From: Allorhodopirellula heiligendammensis
GTDB taxonomy: Bacteria; Planctomycetota; Planctomycetia; Pirellulales; Pirellulaceae
NCBI RefSeq assembly: GCF_007860105.1
Contig: NZ_SJPU01000005.1
Coordinates: forward strand, 1 to 64,000
Length of the DNA stretch: 64,000 nucleotides
Direction: 5' to 3'
Shown here: positions 26,338 through 34,938 of the stretch, in pieces
Layout: the number at the start of each line of letters is the position of its first letter
Position numbering within the stretch: the first letter of the stretch is position 1
Translations under genes and position numbers: made by a program
Notes under the pieces: model-generated
Told to the model about the DNA's origin: nothing
Databases searched by the model: none
Seen by the model: only the letters and a program-made list of their open reading frames with translations

Positions 26338-28781
26338 TGCAGTTGCAAAAAGTTCGACTCCATCCGTTCGCGGGACTTGCCGACCGAACCTACGAATTTG
26401 TCTCAGGAATGAACGTCGTGCTCGGCCCGAATGAAGCTGGAAAAAGCACGATGGTCAATGGTATTTTGTGTGCTTTGTTCGAATCGACCACTTACAAGAA
26501 ACGCCACTGGGAAAATAGCCTGGAACGATACGTTCCACGAGGAGGCGGGGATACGTTTGGTGTTTCGCTGGAGTGCCTGGTCGGCGGTGCGTCGTATCGG
26601 ATCACAAAATCGTGGGGAGGAGAACGTCGTTGCGAGCTCACGCTTCCATCTGGGCAGGTCGTCCGCAGTGCTGATGATGTGGATCAACAAGTTGCCAGTC
26701 TGCTGCGATTAAAACGCGGCACTTGGCAGAACATATTGGTCGCATCTCAATCAGCCATCTCTTCAACACTGAAAGACTTCGACACGGATGGTGAGGAAAC
26801 CTCTGACCTGGCTCAAATTCTCAGGAGTTCTGCATTTGATACAGACGGGGTCTCTATCGAGAAACTCGAACGTGCAATTAATGACCAGCTCAATGCGGTG
26901 AGTTCGCGATGGGATTCGGCGGCAGAGCGACCAGAGAAAGATAAAGGCAAGGAAAAAGGAATAGAGAATCCGTGGAAGCGGGGAGTTGGAACCTTGTTAG
27001 ATGCTTGGTACGAGCACGAGCGGCTAAGAAATGAGCTTTCGGTGGTTGAGGCTCACGAACGAAATCTCGATGCCATCAATCAGCAGGTTTCGGAACTGAT
27101 TTGCGAGCGAGATAAACTGCAGAGCTATGTAAACAAGTACGAACCAATCGTTAACGCCTTGAAGGAGCGTCAGGGGCTTGAGTTGAAACTGGAATCGGCG
27201 AAGACGAACGAGAAACGTCTTAGGGAAATCCAATCGAAATGGCCCCTGCACGAATCTGAGCTAAGCCGACTGGAGAAATCCCTCACGACATCGGAGGATG
27301 AACATGGCGGTCTGCGAAAAGAGCTGAGTCAGGCACAGGCGTACCAGGAATCTGCAAGCAAACGCGAGAAGCTGAAGTTAGCGAAACAAGCCGAGGAGAA
27401 GCTCGGGGAAGAGAAGAAAAACTTCGCTGCGTTCAAAGGTCTTTCTACTCAGTTGTTTCATGATCTAAAGGCGGCAATCGCCGATAGAGATCGCCACGCG
27501 GCGTCCATGGCAGCTGGCAAACTCCAGGTTAGGTTTGTTCCTGAATCAGATACCAAAGTGAGTATTAAGGCGGGTCTGAAGGATTCTCGCGAAGAGATGG
27601 TGACCAGAGCCCAGCCGCTGCATACGGAGGCAGACGGCATTGTTACCCTGACGACCGATGAGTTTAAGTTCGAGGTGGAGTCTGGGGACGGTCGGTTTTC
27701 TGCCATTAAGGACAAACATGAGTCGGCACAGGTCAGCATAAGCGAGCTGCTTTCAACCGTTGGTGTTGCGTCCGCGGATGACGCGAAGAAACGGGAAACT
27801 GATTATTCGATTGCGAAGACGAATCTGGAGCGTGCCGAAACCGCGTTGGAAACCATTCTGAGCGGACAGACGCTGGCGGAACTTGCAAGTTCCTGTGGTG
27901 ACGACGTTTCTGCTCCCGAACGTAAGACTGAGGAGATCAACAACGCCATTCTGACCAACCGGGAGAAACATAACCAGCAACAAGCCGACGGTGAGGCGAA
28001 GCGTGCCGACATCAAGATCTGGGAAGAAGAATTCGAGAATCAAGACGCGGTGTTGGATCGCCTTCTTGACGCTCGGAAGCAAAAGCAGGATTGCGAACAG
28101 GATCTGAAAAAGCTGCCGCCACTTCCGGAAGGCATTGAAAATGCTGAAGTCTTGGAGGTGGAATTCAACCTAAGACGCATTCGCTTGACGGAAATCAAAG
28201 AAGAAGAACTGCCAAATGCCAGAAATCAGCAATCCACGCTGAATGCCACGGAACCCGATCACACCACCAAGGAGCTAACGGACTTTATTACAGAGGCAGA
28301 GTCGAACTATTCACTGGAAAAGCGGCGGTTCGAATCTCTGGTGCGGCTGAAAGAGGTGTTCGAGAAGATGAAGGATCGACTGGATTCCGGAACTCTTGAT
28401 CCATGGATGCAACGTCTGTCACAGACGATTCAGCAGGTCACAAGCGACCAATACACGGACCTCAGCTTCGACGGCGGAGGAGTGACCCGCTCGTCGGGCA
28501 TAGTGATTCCGCATGAACTGTTATCGATGGGTACCAAGGCGAGCATGGGATTTTCCATCCGGCTCTCAATGGCTGCTCACTTTCTTGAAGATCTGGATGG
28601 CTTCTTAATTCTAGATGACCCAATGGTGGATCTCGACGCAGATCGACAGAGAAAAACGGCGGATGTCCTCCGAGATTTTGCCGAACAAAAGCAGGTCATC
28701 CTACTGACATGTCATGAAGCTCATGCTGCGTTGCTTACCGATTCTCCATTGCGAATCACCCGTGATGGCGAGGACCAATGA
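26337..28781 (+). CDS. SbcC/YhaN-like SMC-type ATPase
   Basis: An 814-residue ABC/SMC-type ATPase, partner of the nuclease at 25213. Walker A is GPNEAGKST at residues 30-38. The N-lobe continues YVPRGGGDTFGV and a Q-loop-like VASQSAIS. Two long coiled-coil arms occupy about 190-680 (Glu/Lys/Leu-rich, for example ELSRLEKSLTTSEDEHGGL). The C-lobe has GMGFSIRLSMAAHFL-like signature residues (TKASMGFSIRLSM) and Walker B FLILDDPMVDLD at about 756-767, followed by the His switch LTCHEAH. There is no Rad50 zinc-hook Cys pair in the coil, which fits YhaN rather than SbcC. Confidence 0.88.
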   Translation: MQLQKVRLHPFAGLADRTYEFVSGMNVVLGPNEAGKSTMVNGILCALFESTTYKKRHWENSLERYVPRGGGDTFGVSLECLVGGASYRITKSWGGERRCELTLPSGQVVRSADDVDQQVASLLRLKRGTWQNILVASQSAISSTLKDFDTDGEETSDLAQILRSSAFDTDGVSIEKLERAINDQLNAVSSRWDSAAERPEKDKGKEKGIENPWKRGVGTLLDAWYEHERLRNELSVVEAHERNLDAINQQVSELICERDKLQSYVNKYEPIVNALKERQGLELKLESAKTNEKRLREIQSKWPLHESELSRLEKSLTTSEDEHGGLRKELSQAQAYQESASKREKLKLAKQAEEKLGEEKKNFAAFKGLSTQLFHDLKAAIADRDRHAASMAAGKLQVRFVPESDTKVSIKAGLKDSREEMVTRAQPLHTEADGIVTLTTDEFKFEVESGDGRFSAIKDKHESAQVSISELLSTVGVASADDAKKRETDYSIAKTNLERAETALETILSGQTLAELASSCGDDVSAPERKTEEINNAILTNREKHNQQQADGEAKRADIKIWEEEFENQDAVLDRLLDARKQKQDCEQDLKKLPPLPEGIENAEVLEVEFNLRRIRLTEIKEEELPNARNQQSTLNATEPDHTTKELTDFITEAESNYSLEKRRFESLVRLKEVFEKMKDRLDSGTLDPWMQRLSQTIQQVTSDQYTDLSFDGGGVTRSSGIVIPHELLSMGTKASMGFSIRLSMAAHFLEDLDGFLILDDPMVDLDADRQRKTADVLRDFAEQKQVILLTCHEAHAALLTDSPLRITRDGEDQ

Positions 28782-28786
28782 ACGAC

Positions 28787-29015
28787 TTAGCCGAGCCATT
28801 CAACTTGGCGTCGCGGCGTCGAATTGAATTCAATCGATCGTGCAAATCTCTCACAACAACGTTCCTGGTAGATCCACGACGAGTAGCTCCCCATGCTCAG
28901 GGATAGTTTGACGCTACCATCTGCGAGTGTCTTCTCGATCACTGAGTAGCCGTTGCGACGGGCCTCGATCTTCGTCTTTTCGACGGCAAAGGTTCTTTAT
29001 GAACTTCTTTGCCTG
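28787..29015 (-). pseudogene. Decayed DUF1257 (Ycf35-like) fragment
   Basis: Minus-strand residues FAVEKTKIEARRNGYSVIEK, then TLADGSVKLSL, match the C-terminal part of the intact DUF1257 protein at 57012-57380 (YAVEKAKREAHLKGHTV, then LADGSIKLTV). One base must be skipped near 28990 to connect upstream residues KKFIKN. The native end is replaced by unrelated sequence up to a stop at 28787. It sits between the YhaN-like gene and the BREX locus. Confidence 0.65.
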
Positions 29016-29191
29016 ACCCTTCCCTTGGAAGCAAGCCTGATGGCCAGCGTAGTCGTGGAAATGGGCCTACAAAGAAACACACATCACGACGGAAACCGGC
29101 TTCTCGGAAGAAATCTGCATCAGACCAACCGAAAAAATCTGGCCCACGACACTCTTTTAATCACGGTGGCAGGAGGAAAGGACGTGCGTGA
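29009..29191 (+). CDS. Short, very basic peptide
   Basis: A TTG-started frame of 60 residues rich in Lys, Arg, Ser and His (PTKKHTSRRKPASRKKSASD, HGGRRKGRA). It ends 3 bases before the next gene on the same strand. It could be a nucleic-acid-binding tail-like peptide or chance. The opposite-strand DUF1257 remnant ends where it starts. Confidence 0.3.
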   Translation: MPDPSLGSKPDGQRSRGNGPTKKHTSRRKPASRKKSASDQPKKSGPRHSFNHGGRRKGRA

Positions 29192-29194
29192 GCG

Positions 29195-29587
29195 GTGGAG
29201 ATGGTCTGTCAGGCGGTTACTAACGAACAATTCGATCAATGGGAGGACGAAGAACCACCGGTTCCCTGTTATTACCAAGCTTATCCACGGCAACGATGGA
29301 AGCTTGCTTGGGGGAACCATAAGGACCGGCCCCCATCGGCATCCATCCAGTCTCGGCAGAATTGGGCGGTGAGGGAGTGTGGGATTCTGAGCATGAACCA
29401 TCGGTATGCTCAGCCGACCCATGAAGCGGTGGTCAAGTTCAGCGAGGTTCGCACGAACCCAGAGTTTCGGGACTTCCACGAAAAATTACGACGGCAAGCA
29501 GGCTACTTCGCCAAGACAGGAGCGGTCGAACTGGCCGTTTACTTCGTGCGACGCAATGAAGAGCAACTTTTAGCTGATGCATTCTGA
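29195..29587 (+). CDS. Hypothetical protein preceding the BREX locus, 130 aa
   Basis: Unrecognised. GTG start at 29195. The sequence is Trp/Tyr/Gln-rich: EQFDQWEDEEPPVPCYYQAYPR, then WKLAWGNHKDRP, ending in a helical region (ALE-like FRDFHEKLRRQAGYFAKTGAVELAVYFVRRN split by loops). No signal peptide. It lies 180 bases upstream of the MerR-like regulator and may be transcribed with it. Role unknown. Confidence 0.5.
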   Translation: MEMVCQAVTNEQFDQWEDEEPPVPCYYQAYPRQRWKLAWGNHKDRPPSASIQSRQNWAVRECGILSMNHRYAQPTHEAVVKFSEVRTNPEFRDFHEKLRRQAGYFAKTGAVELAVYFVRRNEEQLLADAF

Positions 29588-29766
29588 TCGTCAGAATGCA
29601 CTATTTACCTTCCTGTTAAGACCGGTCCACTGTCAACTTTCCATAGGCAATTCCACTTCCTTTCTGCCCGCAAAAAGTCTTTACCGGGCTGATACCCCCC
29701 GCCCATGAAGTTTGGTAAGGTTGCGCAAAGCTGTGTAAACATCGGACCGATCCAGGACATCGTCAA

Positions 29767-29988
29767 GTGACCAAGCTCAGTGAATACCTGCGTATATCCG
29801 AGGCCGCGGAGTATCTGGGCGTGTCCCCAAATACCCTCAGGAACTGGGAACGCGACGGGAAGATCGTCATTCATCGTCATCCCATGAATGGCTACCGATT
29901 GTTCAAGCGGGAGGACCTGGATGCCTTGTTGAGGCAAGTGCAGGAACCTTATGACCCGACACCCAGACGACCGAAAAAAGCACGCTGA
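29767..29988 (+). CDS. MerR/excisionase-type helix-turn-helix protein at head of BREX locus
   Basis: A 73-residue winged-helix protein: YLRISEAAEYLGVSPNTLRNW is the helix-turn-helix and RHPMNGYRLFKREDLDALL the wing and following helix, the standard MerR-type DNA-binding domain with no effector domain. GTG start. It ends 3 bases before brxA, so it is the first gene of the BREX operon and the obvious candidate regulator, likely acting on the 29590-29766 region. Repression or activation cannot be told from sequence. Confidence 0.8.
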   Translation: MTKLSEYLRISEAAEYLGVSPNTLRNWERDGKIVIHRHPMNGYRLFKREDLDALLRQVQEPYDPTPRRPKKAR

Positions 29989-29991
29989 AAA

Positions 29992-30600
29992 GTGATTTGC
30001 GAGGCCCCATTGCGTTATCGAGCAGACATCACTGCTGGCTCCCTGAAAGTTGCCGAGAGCCGAGTCATTGCCGACTTGCTGTTGAAGCAGGCCGATGATG
30101 CTGCCTGGAAGTCTGCGATGGGCCGTGACAATCTGTTGCAAGCTCGATCACCGGCCACGGCTCGTCGGCTGTCGCGGATGATTCGCAATCGACTGGAGAC
30201 GATGACACCCGACCTTTGGAAACTCGTCAGGGACGGCAATTCCACAGCTGCCACCCACGCCTGTCTTGCCGCAGCGGTCAAGCACAGCGAGTTGCTGGCC
30301 GACTTTCTCGAACTGGTCGTCAAAGAGCAGTACCGCATCTTCGCCGACAAGCTCACCTACCAGCTTTGGGACGACTTTATCGCCGACTGCCAGAACCGTG
30401 ACGCCGAACTACCCGATTGGAGCGAATCGACAATCAAGAGGCTGCGGTCCTCGGTATTTCAAATTCTGCAACAGGCCGGATACATCGACAGCACCAAATC
30501 GCTGCGGCTTCAGACCGTCCATATCGCCGACGAGGTCGTGCGTTACCTGACTAACAATGACGAGGGCAGCGTTCTGCGTTGCATCCAGGTGGCTCCATGA
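29992..30600 (+). CDS. brxA: BrxA (DUF1819)
   Basis: First core BREX protein, 202 residues, GTG start. Family-typical sequence: YRADITAGSLKVAESRVIADLL near the start, then AWKSAMGRDNLLQARSPATARR, LVRDGNSTAATHACLAAAVKHS and WDDFIADCQNRD. DUF1819 proteins are small helical, DNA-binding-like components found first in type 1 BREX operons. Its TGA overlaps the ATG of brxB (ATGA). Sequence and context both support it. Confidence 0.92.
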   Translation: MICEAPLRYRADITAGSLKVAESRVIADLLLKQADDAAWKSAMGRDNLLQARSPATARRLSRMIRNRLETMTPDLWKLVRDGNSTAATHACLAAAVKHSELLADFLELVVKEQYRIFADKLTYQLWDDFIADCQNRDAELPDWSESTIKRLRSSVFQILQQAGYIDSTKSLRLQTVHIADEVVRYLTNNDEGSVLRCIQVAP

Positions 30601-31208
30601 GTGATCGATTAACCGAGCGGCTCAATGCGATCCTGCCGAAGATCACCTCGTCTGATTTCCTGGGCGGCCAAGGGATCGGCAACGAGATCCCGTTTTACGT
30701 CTTCGACTACCCGGCAGAAGACGAATTGCGGATCAGGGAGCACCTGGCGTTCCTGGACAACAAGCTGCCCAAGCAGGCACCCGATCTGAAGGTCGTCCAC
30801 GTCAACCTCTACGACTTCCTGATTGACTACATCAAGGGGCGTGGGTATTTCGAGAAGTCACTGGAGAAAGAACGCACGCTGGGCAGCGCCAAGGCCGTCA
30901 AGTCGATCAAGTCCATCGCCAGCGCCGAAAAACTGGCGGACCATTTCTACAACGAGGTCATGACTGGAGAGCCCGGCCTGGTGCTGGTCTCCGGTGTCGG
31001 TTCGTCGTACCCGATCATTCGCACCCACGAGCTGTTGAACAACCTTCATCGACACATGGGGCTGACGCCTCTCGTGATGTTCTATCCCGGCGTGTACGAC
31101 AAGATCACGCTCAAGTTGTTTGGCAAGGCCAGCTTGGCCTTTGATTCATCGTCGACCGACCGCAAACGCAAAGCCCGATATTACCGAGCCTTCCGGTTGA
31201 TTGATTGA
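30597..31208 (+). CDS. brxB: BrxB (DUF1788)
   Basis: Second core BREX protein, 203 residues. Starts at ATG 30597, overlapping the brxA stop. Recognisable DUF1788 features: SDRLTERLNAILPKITSSDFL, GGQGIGNEIPFYVFDY, VVHVNLYDFLIDYIKGRGYFE, LVLVSGVGSSYPIIRTHELLN and LVMFYPGVYDKITLKLFG. Its molecular role within the BREX complex is not settled. The longer frame from 30579 overlaps brxA coding sequence and is less likely. Confidence 0.92.
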   Translation: MSDRLTERLNAILPKITSSDFLGGQGIGNEIPFYVFDYPAEDELRIREHLAFLDNKLPKQAPDLKVVHVNLYDFLIDYIKGRGYFEKSLEKERTLGSAKAVKSIKSIASAEKLADHFYNEVMTGEPGLVLVSGVGSSYPIIRTHELLNNLHRHMGLTPLVMFYPGVYDKITLKLFGKASLAFDSSSTDRKRKARYYRAFRLID

Positions 31209-31283
31209 CGCAACGCCTGAAATCACGCGTTGCACATCATCCTGACAATTCAACACCGATCAGCCACGACTCTGAGTGACACC

Positions 31284-34200
31284 ATGAAAAAGACGAAGAT
31301 TGCTGAGCTCTTCAAGCGAAATATCGATCGCCCCATCAATGGCGTCGTCAAAGCCGACCAAATGGACGACGAATCCGTTTGGCAAGAACTCGACGAGTTC
31401 GTCGTCACGCAGGAACTCGACCGTCACCTACGCAAGTTCTTCGAGACCTATTGCGAGTCGATTGATTCCCCCAATGACCCGAACATCTCGGGCAAGATTG
31501 GCGTGTGGGTCTCCGGCTTCTTTGGATCCGGAAAGTCGCACTTCATCAAGGTGCTATCACACCTGCTAGACAACGAAGAACACGCCCACCAAGGGCAAAC
31601 TAAGCGGGCGGTGGACTTCTTCGATGACAAGATCGCTGACGCCACAATTTTGGGTGACATCAAACGCGCCGTCACGTCGGACACCGATGTCATTCTCTTC
31701 AACATCGACAGCAAGGCAGATAGCAGCAGCGGTCGCGACGCGATCCTGGCAGTGTTCCTGAAGGTATTGAACGAGAAACTTGGCTACAGTCCTGATCACG
31801 CTCACATCGCCCACATGGAGCGTTATCTGGACGAGAAGGGCAAGTTCGAAGAGTTCCAGGAAACCTACCACGAACTGACGGACACACAGTGGAAGGACGA
31901 GCGGGACGCCTACGAGTTCAATCGCGACGAGGTTATCGAAGCGTTATCCAAGACACTTGGACAAAGCGAAGAATCATGCGCGAGGTGGGTCGACACCGGT
32001 GAAAACAACTTCAGCCTGACGATCGAGAACTTCTCCAAATGGACCAGAGAGTACCTCGACAAACGAGGCCCCAAGCACCGCGTCATCTTCTTGGTGGATG
32101 AAGTCGGGCAGTTCATTGGATCGGATACGGCATTGATGCTGAACCTGCAGACCATCACCGAACAACTGGGCACGGTTTGCCAAGGACGCGCTTGGGTCGT
32201 GGTCACATCCCAGGAAGACATCGATGCCGTTCTGGGCGAGATGACGACCAGCAAGGAAAACGATTTCTCGAAAATTCAGGGGCGATTCAAGACACGCCTG
32301 TCCTTGTCCAGCGCCAACGTCGATGAAGTCATCCAAGAGCGTCTGTTACGCAAGTACGACTCGGTGGTTCCGAACTTGGTCCAGCTCTACACCGAAAAGG
32401 GTGACATCCTCAAAAACCAACTTTCGTTCCGTGAAGTAGGTACGACCTACAAGCAGTTCAAAGAGGCGGATGACTTTGTCCAGACCTATCCATTCGCCCC
32501 CTACCAATTCAAGCTGCTGCAACGAATCTTCGAGTCGATTCGCAAAGCCGGGGCGACCGGATTGCACCTCGCGCAGGGCGAACGGTCCCTGCTCGACGCG
32601 TTTCAGCATGCTGCAAACACGGTTGCCGACCAGAACGTTGGTGTCTTGGTACCCGTCTACATGTTCTATCCGTCCATTGAGAGTTTCCTTGACACGACGG
32701 TCAAACGCACGATCGATCACGCGAAGGAGAATGACAGCCTCGAGCCGTTCGATATCCACGTCCTACAGGTCTTGTTCCTAATTCGCTACGTCGATGAGAT
32801 GAAAGGCAACGTTGACAATCTGGTCACACTGTGCCTGGACGAAATCGATGCTGACCGACTGGCCCTGAAGCGAAAGATCGAAGAAAGCTTGACCCGGTTG
32901 GAGCGAGACTCACTGGTCAACCGCAGCGGCGATCTGTATTACTTTCTGACCAACGAAGAACGAGATATCAACCAGGAGATCAAGAAGGAAATCACCTCGA
33001 GTGCCGATGAGGCAAAACTGCTCGGCGACATCATCTTTCAAGATATCCTCAAGGACCAACGGAAGCACCGCTACGCCGCCACCAAGAAGGACATCCCGTT
33101 CAACCGCGTCTGCGACCATCATCCCGTCGGCAGGAATACCGAGGGAGCGATGACGCTCTCACTGATCAGTCCCCTGGACGACGACTTCGAACAAAGTAGC
33201 GACCAAAAGTGCATCCTCAACAGCAGTGCCGACGAAGGCCAAGCGATCGTGCGGCTCGACGACGAAAAAGCACTGGGCCGGGAGCTTAGGACGTATCTGC
33301 GGACCGAGAAATACATCCGCACCAAAGACGACAGCACCTCTCCACCGACGACCCGTCGCATCCACAAGGATTTGGCGACCGAGAACCAGCAGCGACGCAC
33401 GTTGCTGGCCAACATGCTCAGTGACATGCTCGTGGACGCGAGCTACTTCGTCGCCGGCGAAAAGCTGGAAATCAATGCCAACGCCCCCATCACGGCGATG
33501 GAAGAGGCACTGGAATACCTGGTGGAGAACACCTTCACCAAACTCAGCTACCTCAAGCACCTCAACGACAACCCCAACAAAGAAATCCACGCGATCCTGA
33601 AGAGTGACGACACCACTCAGCAAGCGTTGCAAATGGCGTTGCCCGAGAACAACCCGCAAGCCCTCGATGAGGTTCGGAGCTATCTCAACCTAGCGTCCAA
33701 AAGGGATCGCGAGATCATTCTGTACGACACGTGCTTCGGGCGATTTTCAGATCGGCCGTATGGCTGGCCAGAGCAGGAAACCGCCTTGCTGCTGACCCGA
33801 CTCTATGCGAGCGGAGAAATTCTGTTCATGCGGGGCGGTGACGCGATCAAGCATGACGATCTCTATTCGGCACTGTCGGAATCCAAGAACTGGCGAAAGA
33901 TCACAATCGTCCAGAAAGTGACCGCCAAAGTCGAAGACGTGAAGAAGGCCCGGGAAATCGGCAAGGAGGTGTTTCATCAGATGGGCCCGGAAACCGAAGA
34001 AGGCCTCTTCGATTTCCTTCGAAGCAAACTCTCGGAGCAGCAGGCCAGCCTGAAACGCTACGCCGAGTTCGCCTCCAGCGGCGACTATCCCGGTGAGCAG
34101 ACTATCAATGACTGCCTAGCGACCATCAAGCCACTGCTGGCGGTAGAAGAAAGCAACAAGTTTCTGGAACGGTTCAACGAGACCAAGAGCAGCCTGCTTG

Positions 34201-34901
34201 AACTTTCCGACGACTTCCATGACTTGGAGCACTTCTACGAGAGCCAGAAGCCAACGTGGGAGAAACTCCTTAAAGCCGAACAGCGGTTCAGCCTCAACCA
34301 AAGCCAGCTTCGGCAAGACGACGAAGCCCGGCGGGCGCTGGATCGCATCCAAGCAATCCGCAAAGCTGCCAATCCATACGGCATGGTCCACGAGGTCGAC
34401 CCGCTGGTCAGCACCATTGAGAAGGTCAACGACAAACTGATCGCCGAGCAACGATCGCGATCGCTCCAACAGATTGATGCTCAAATCGGGGCGATCCAGC
34501 AGGAACTCGAAGCCGTCAGCGGTGACTCGACCCTATCCTCATCCTGTCTCAGGCCTCTCGAGTCGCTCAAGACCCAAGTGACCGGGCAAAACAGCCTGGC
34601 GCACATCACCCAGGCCGAAGCCGACGCGATCAGCCTGAAGGATTCAGCAATCTCGAAGATCGGCCAGTTCGTCGCTCAGCGAGAGGCCGCGAAAGCAACG
34701 CAGGTTGCTGAGAAAGAGCAGGCTGGCGGTGACAGCGAGGATGACATCCCCAAGTTCAAACCGCCACGGGTGATCCATCCCAAAGCACTGGTCAGCAAAA
34801 CTTACATAGAAGATATGGACGATGTCGAGCAGTTCCTCAAGGCAATGAGGACGCAGCTGGAAACGGCGATCAGCAATAACGAACGCATCGAAATCAGATA
34901 A
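31284..34901 (+). CDS. brxC: BrxC, large BREX ATPase
   Basis: A 1205-residue P-loop ATPase, the PglY/BrxC component of BREX. Walker A GFFGSGKS is at residues 78-85, with Walker B in RVIFLVDEVGQFIG at about 267-272. The N-terminus has the family phrase IAELFKRNIDRPINGVVKAD, and a later segment VTSQEDIDAVLG is sensor-like. The C-terminal third is helical/coiled. The ATG at 31284 is preferred over the upstream start at 31230 because the family begins right there. It follows brxB by 75 bases and precedes the DUF262 gene by 37. Length is normal for BrxC. Confidence 0.92.
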   Translation: MKKTKIAELFKRNIDRPINGVVKADQMDDESVWQELDEFVVTQELDRHLRKFFETYCESIDSPNDPNISGKIGVWVSGFFGSGKSHFIKVLSHLLDNEEHAHQGQTKRAVDFFDDKIADATILGDIKRAVTSDTDVILFNIDSKADSSSGRDAILAVFLKVLNEKLGYSPDHAHIAHMERYLDEKGKFEEFQETYHELTDTQWKDERDAYEFNRDEVIEALSKTLGQSEESCARWVDTGENNFSLTIENFSKWTREYLDKRGPKHRVIFLVDEVGQFIGSDTALMLNLQTITEQLGTVCQGRAWVVVTSQEDIDAVLGEMTTSKENDFSKIQGRFKTRLSLSSANVDEVIQERLLRKYDSVVPNLVQLYTEKGDILKNQLSFREVGTTYKQFKEADDFVQTYPFAPYQFKLLQRIFESIRKAGATGLHLAQGERSLLDAFQHAANTVADQNVGVLVPVYMFYPSIESFLDTTVKRTIDHAKENDSLEPFDIHVLQVLFLIRYVDEMKGNVDNLVTLCLDEIDADRLALKRKIEESLTRLERDSLVNRSGDLYYFLTNEERDINQEIKKEITSSADEAKLLGDIIFQDILKDQRKHRYAATKKDIPFNRVCDHHPVGRNTEGAMTLSLISPLDDDFEQSSDQKCILNSSADEGQAIVRLDDEKALGRELRTYLRTEKYIRTKDDSTSPPTTRRIHKDLATENQQRRTLLANMLSDMLVDASYFVAGEKLEINANAPITAMEEALEYLVENTFTKLSYLKHLNDNPNKEIHAILKSDDTTQQALQMALPENNPQALDEVRSYLNLASKRDREIILYDTCFGRFSDRPYGWPEQETALLLTRLYASGEILFMRGGDAIKHDDLYSALSESKNWRKITIVQKVTAKVEDVKKAREIGKEVFHQMGPETEEGLFDFLRSKLSEQQASLKRYAEFASSGDYPGEQTINDCLATIKPLLAVEESNKFLERFNETKSSLLELSDDFHDLEHFYESQKPTWEKLLKAEQRFSLNQSQLRQDDEARRALDRIQAIRKAANPYGMVHEVDPLVSTIEKVNDKLIAEQRSRSLQQIDAQIGAIQQELEAVSGDSTLSSSCLRPLESLKTQVTGQNSLAHITQAEADAISLKDSAISKIGQFVAQREAAKATQVAEKEQAGGDSEDDIPKFKPPRVIHPKALVSKTYIEDMDDVEQFLKAMRTQLETAISNNERIEIR

Positions 34902-34938
34902 CGAAACAGCAGAACTCGCGAACTCCCAGAGCAGCAGC

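Noticed and set aside
29120..29479. Minus-strand frame of 119 codons
   Set aside because: Antisense to the more plausible 29195-29587 gene, no ribosome-binding site.
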